Source of the DNA: Streptococcus infantis
GTDB taxonomy: Bacteria; Bacillota; Bacilli; Lactobacillales; Streptococcaceae
Reading direction: 5' to 3'
DNA: 64,000 nt
NCBI RefSeq assembly: GCF_000963255.1
Contig: NZ_JYOV01000002.1
Location: 62,001-126,000, forward strand
Shown here: piece by piece, positions 63,413 to 64,000 of the stretch
Layout of the letters: every line of letters begins with the position of its first letter
Numbering within the stretch: position 1 is the first letter of the stretch
Position numbers and translations under genes: made by a program
Notes under the pieces: model-generated
Seen by the model: the letters and a program-made list of their open reading frames with translations, nothing else
Database searches by the model: none
Told to the model about the DNA's origin: nothing

Positions 63413-64000
63413 ATGTTGAATACAATGAGAGAATATCTAGCTTTCTCTGGTTTACAGTATCAAAAACCCGAGAGGGCAGGTCAAGAAGCTGAAAAAATGC
63501 TTTATTTGAGGAGCAAGGGGCAGGAGGCCAGAAAGGTCTTTACACACTTAGCCAAGGCTTTTCAGGAAAGACATCCAGAATGGGATCTCCAAGGGACGAG
63601 TCAGTGGATGAATCAAGCCCAACGTTTGCGACCGCATTTCTGGGCCTATCTACAGCGTGAGGGAGAAGTGACAGAATCGATGTTGGCCCTTCGTTTGTAT
63701 GGAAGCCTTTCTGATTTTGGAGTTTCACTAGAAGTGAGTTTTATTGAGCGTAAGAAGGATGAGCGAACATTAGGCAAACAAGCCAAGGTCTTAGAAGTTC
63801 CAGTGATAGACGGAATTTACTATTTAGTCTACTCAAATGGAGAAAGTCACAAGATGGAGGCTACTGAGGAAAATCGTCAAATTTTAAGAGAAAAACTATC
63901 CCATCAGGAAGTTCGCAAAGTTTTAGTTAAATCGGATGTTCCAGTGACAGACAGACAATCTCTAGACAAGTTTTTAGATGAATTAGATAAATATTTTGAA
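63413..64000 (+). CDS. Uncharacterised protein (3' end cut by window edge)
   Basis: 196 codons without a stop from ATG 63413 (MLNTMREYLAFSGLQYQKPE); ATG 63425 in the same frame is an alternative. I do not recognise the family. The first 90 residues look helical (VFTHLAKAFQERHPEWDLQG, WMNQAQRLRPHFWAYLQREG). About residues 90-150 look like alternating strands (DFGVSLEVSFIERKKDERTL, VLEVPVIDGIYYLVYSNGES). There is no signal peptide. No strong ribosome binding site is visible. Confidence 0.65.
   Translation, partial: MLNTMREYLAFSGLQYQKPERAGQEAEKMLYLRSKGQEARKVFTHLAKAFQERHPEWDLQGTSQWMNQAQRLRPHFWAYLQREGEVTESMLALRLYGSLSDFGVSLEVSFIERKKDERTLGKQAKVLEVPVIDGIYYLVYSNGESHKMEATEENRQILREKLSHQEVRKVLVKSDVPVTDRQSLDKFLDELDKYFE

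Overview
The window looks like chromosome from a mitis-group Streptococcus (S. mitis, S. oralis or S. pneumoniae-like). The signs are the moderate AT content, strong AGGAGG-type ribosome binding sites, extended -10 promoters, a host N-glycan degradation locus (GH92, GH125, GH38, ROK kinase, GH20), a streptococcal S10-spc-alpha ribosomal operon without map, and the NrdDG, YidC and KhpB proteins. No tRNA, rRNA, CRISPR array or intact transposase was seen.

Layout. 1-8489: host glycan catabolism. A GH92 mannosidase, cut by the left edge, is divergent from an operon of GH125, GH38, a ROK sugar kinase and a GH20 hexosaminidase. 8490-11440: an AT-rich accessory island with a broken XRE-type regulator overlapping (ATGA) an intact 714-residue AAA ATPase that has the layout of RloC/PrrC anticodon nucleases, followed by an orphan double hairpin. 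11476-15102: a CcpA-type controlled ABC transporter (two permeases and a lipoprotein) resembling the pneumococcal N-glycan importer NgtP1-NgtP2-NgtS, so uptake and breakdown genes nearly adjoin. 15159-24857: CPBP protease, TrhO, a protein with a perfect cre site, a PadR-DUF1700-DUF4097-DUF6574 envelope/regulatory operon with twin 19-bp boxes around its promoter, an immunity/LRR-like pair with a decayed relative, and a CynX-type transporter. 25076-32300: glycosyltransferase, CapD-like membrane epimerase, two DUF805 proteins, HAD phosphatase, serine dehydratase and a LysM surface protein. 32329-38783: MnmA, SseB-like protein, two Nudix hydrolases, MnmG, a 44-residue small protein and a GT-C-like membrane protein. 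38788-43954: the anaerobic ribonucleotide reductase locus, preceded by two NrdR-type boxes and disturbed by a tandem duplication of about 0.93 kb. 44055-58978: the S10-spc-alpha operon (rpsJ to rplQ, with secY, adk, infA, rpoA). 59270-64000: an ACT protein with its PFL/DUF711 partner, then rnpA, yidC, khpB and an uncharacterised gene cut by the right edge.

How the genes fit together. The lipoprotein and permeases would import N-glycan fragments; GH92, GH125, GH38 and GH20 would trim mannose and N-acetylhexosamine, and the ROK kinase would phosphorylate a released sugar. Matches to the cre consensus lie in the GH92/GH125 divergent region and directly after the -10 of the transporter and of the 17103 gene, which fits carbon catabolite repression.

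The least explained signals are (i) the anticodon-nuclease-like module whose regulator carries three lesions, (ii) the nrd tandem duplication with one diverged acetyltransferase copy, and (iii) a series of long nested hairpins that fill the gaps inside the ribosomal operon, especially on both sides of rpsH.
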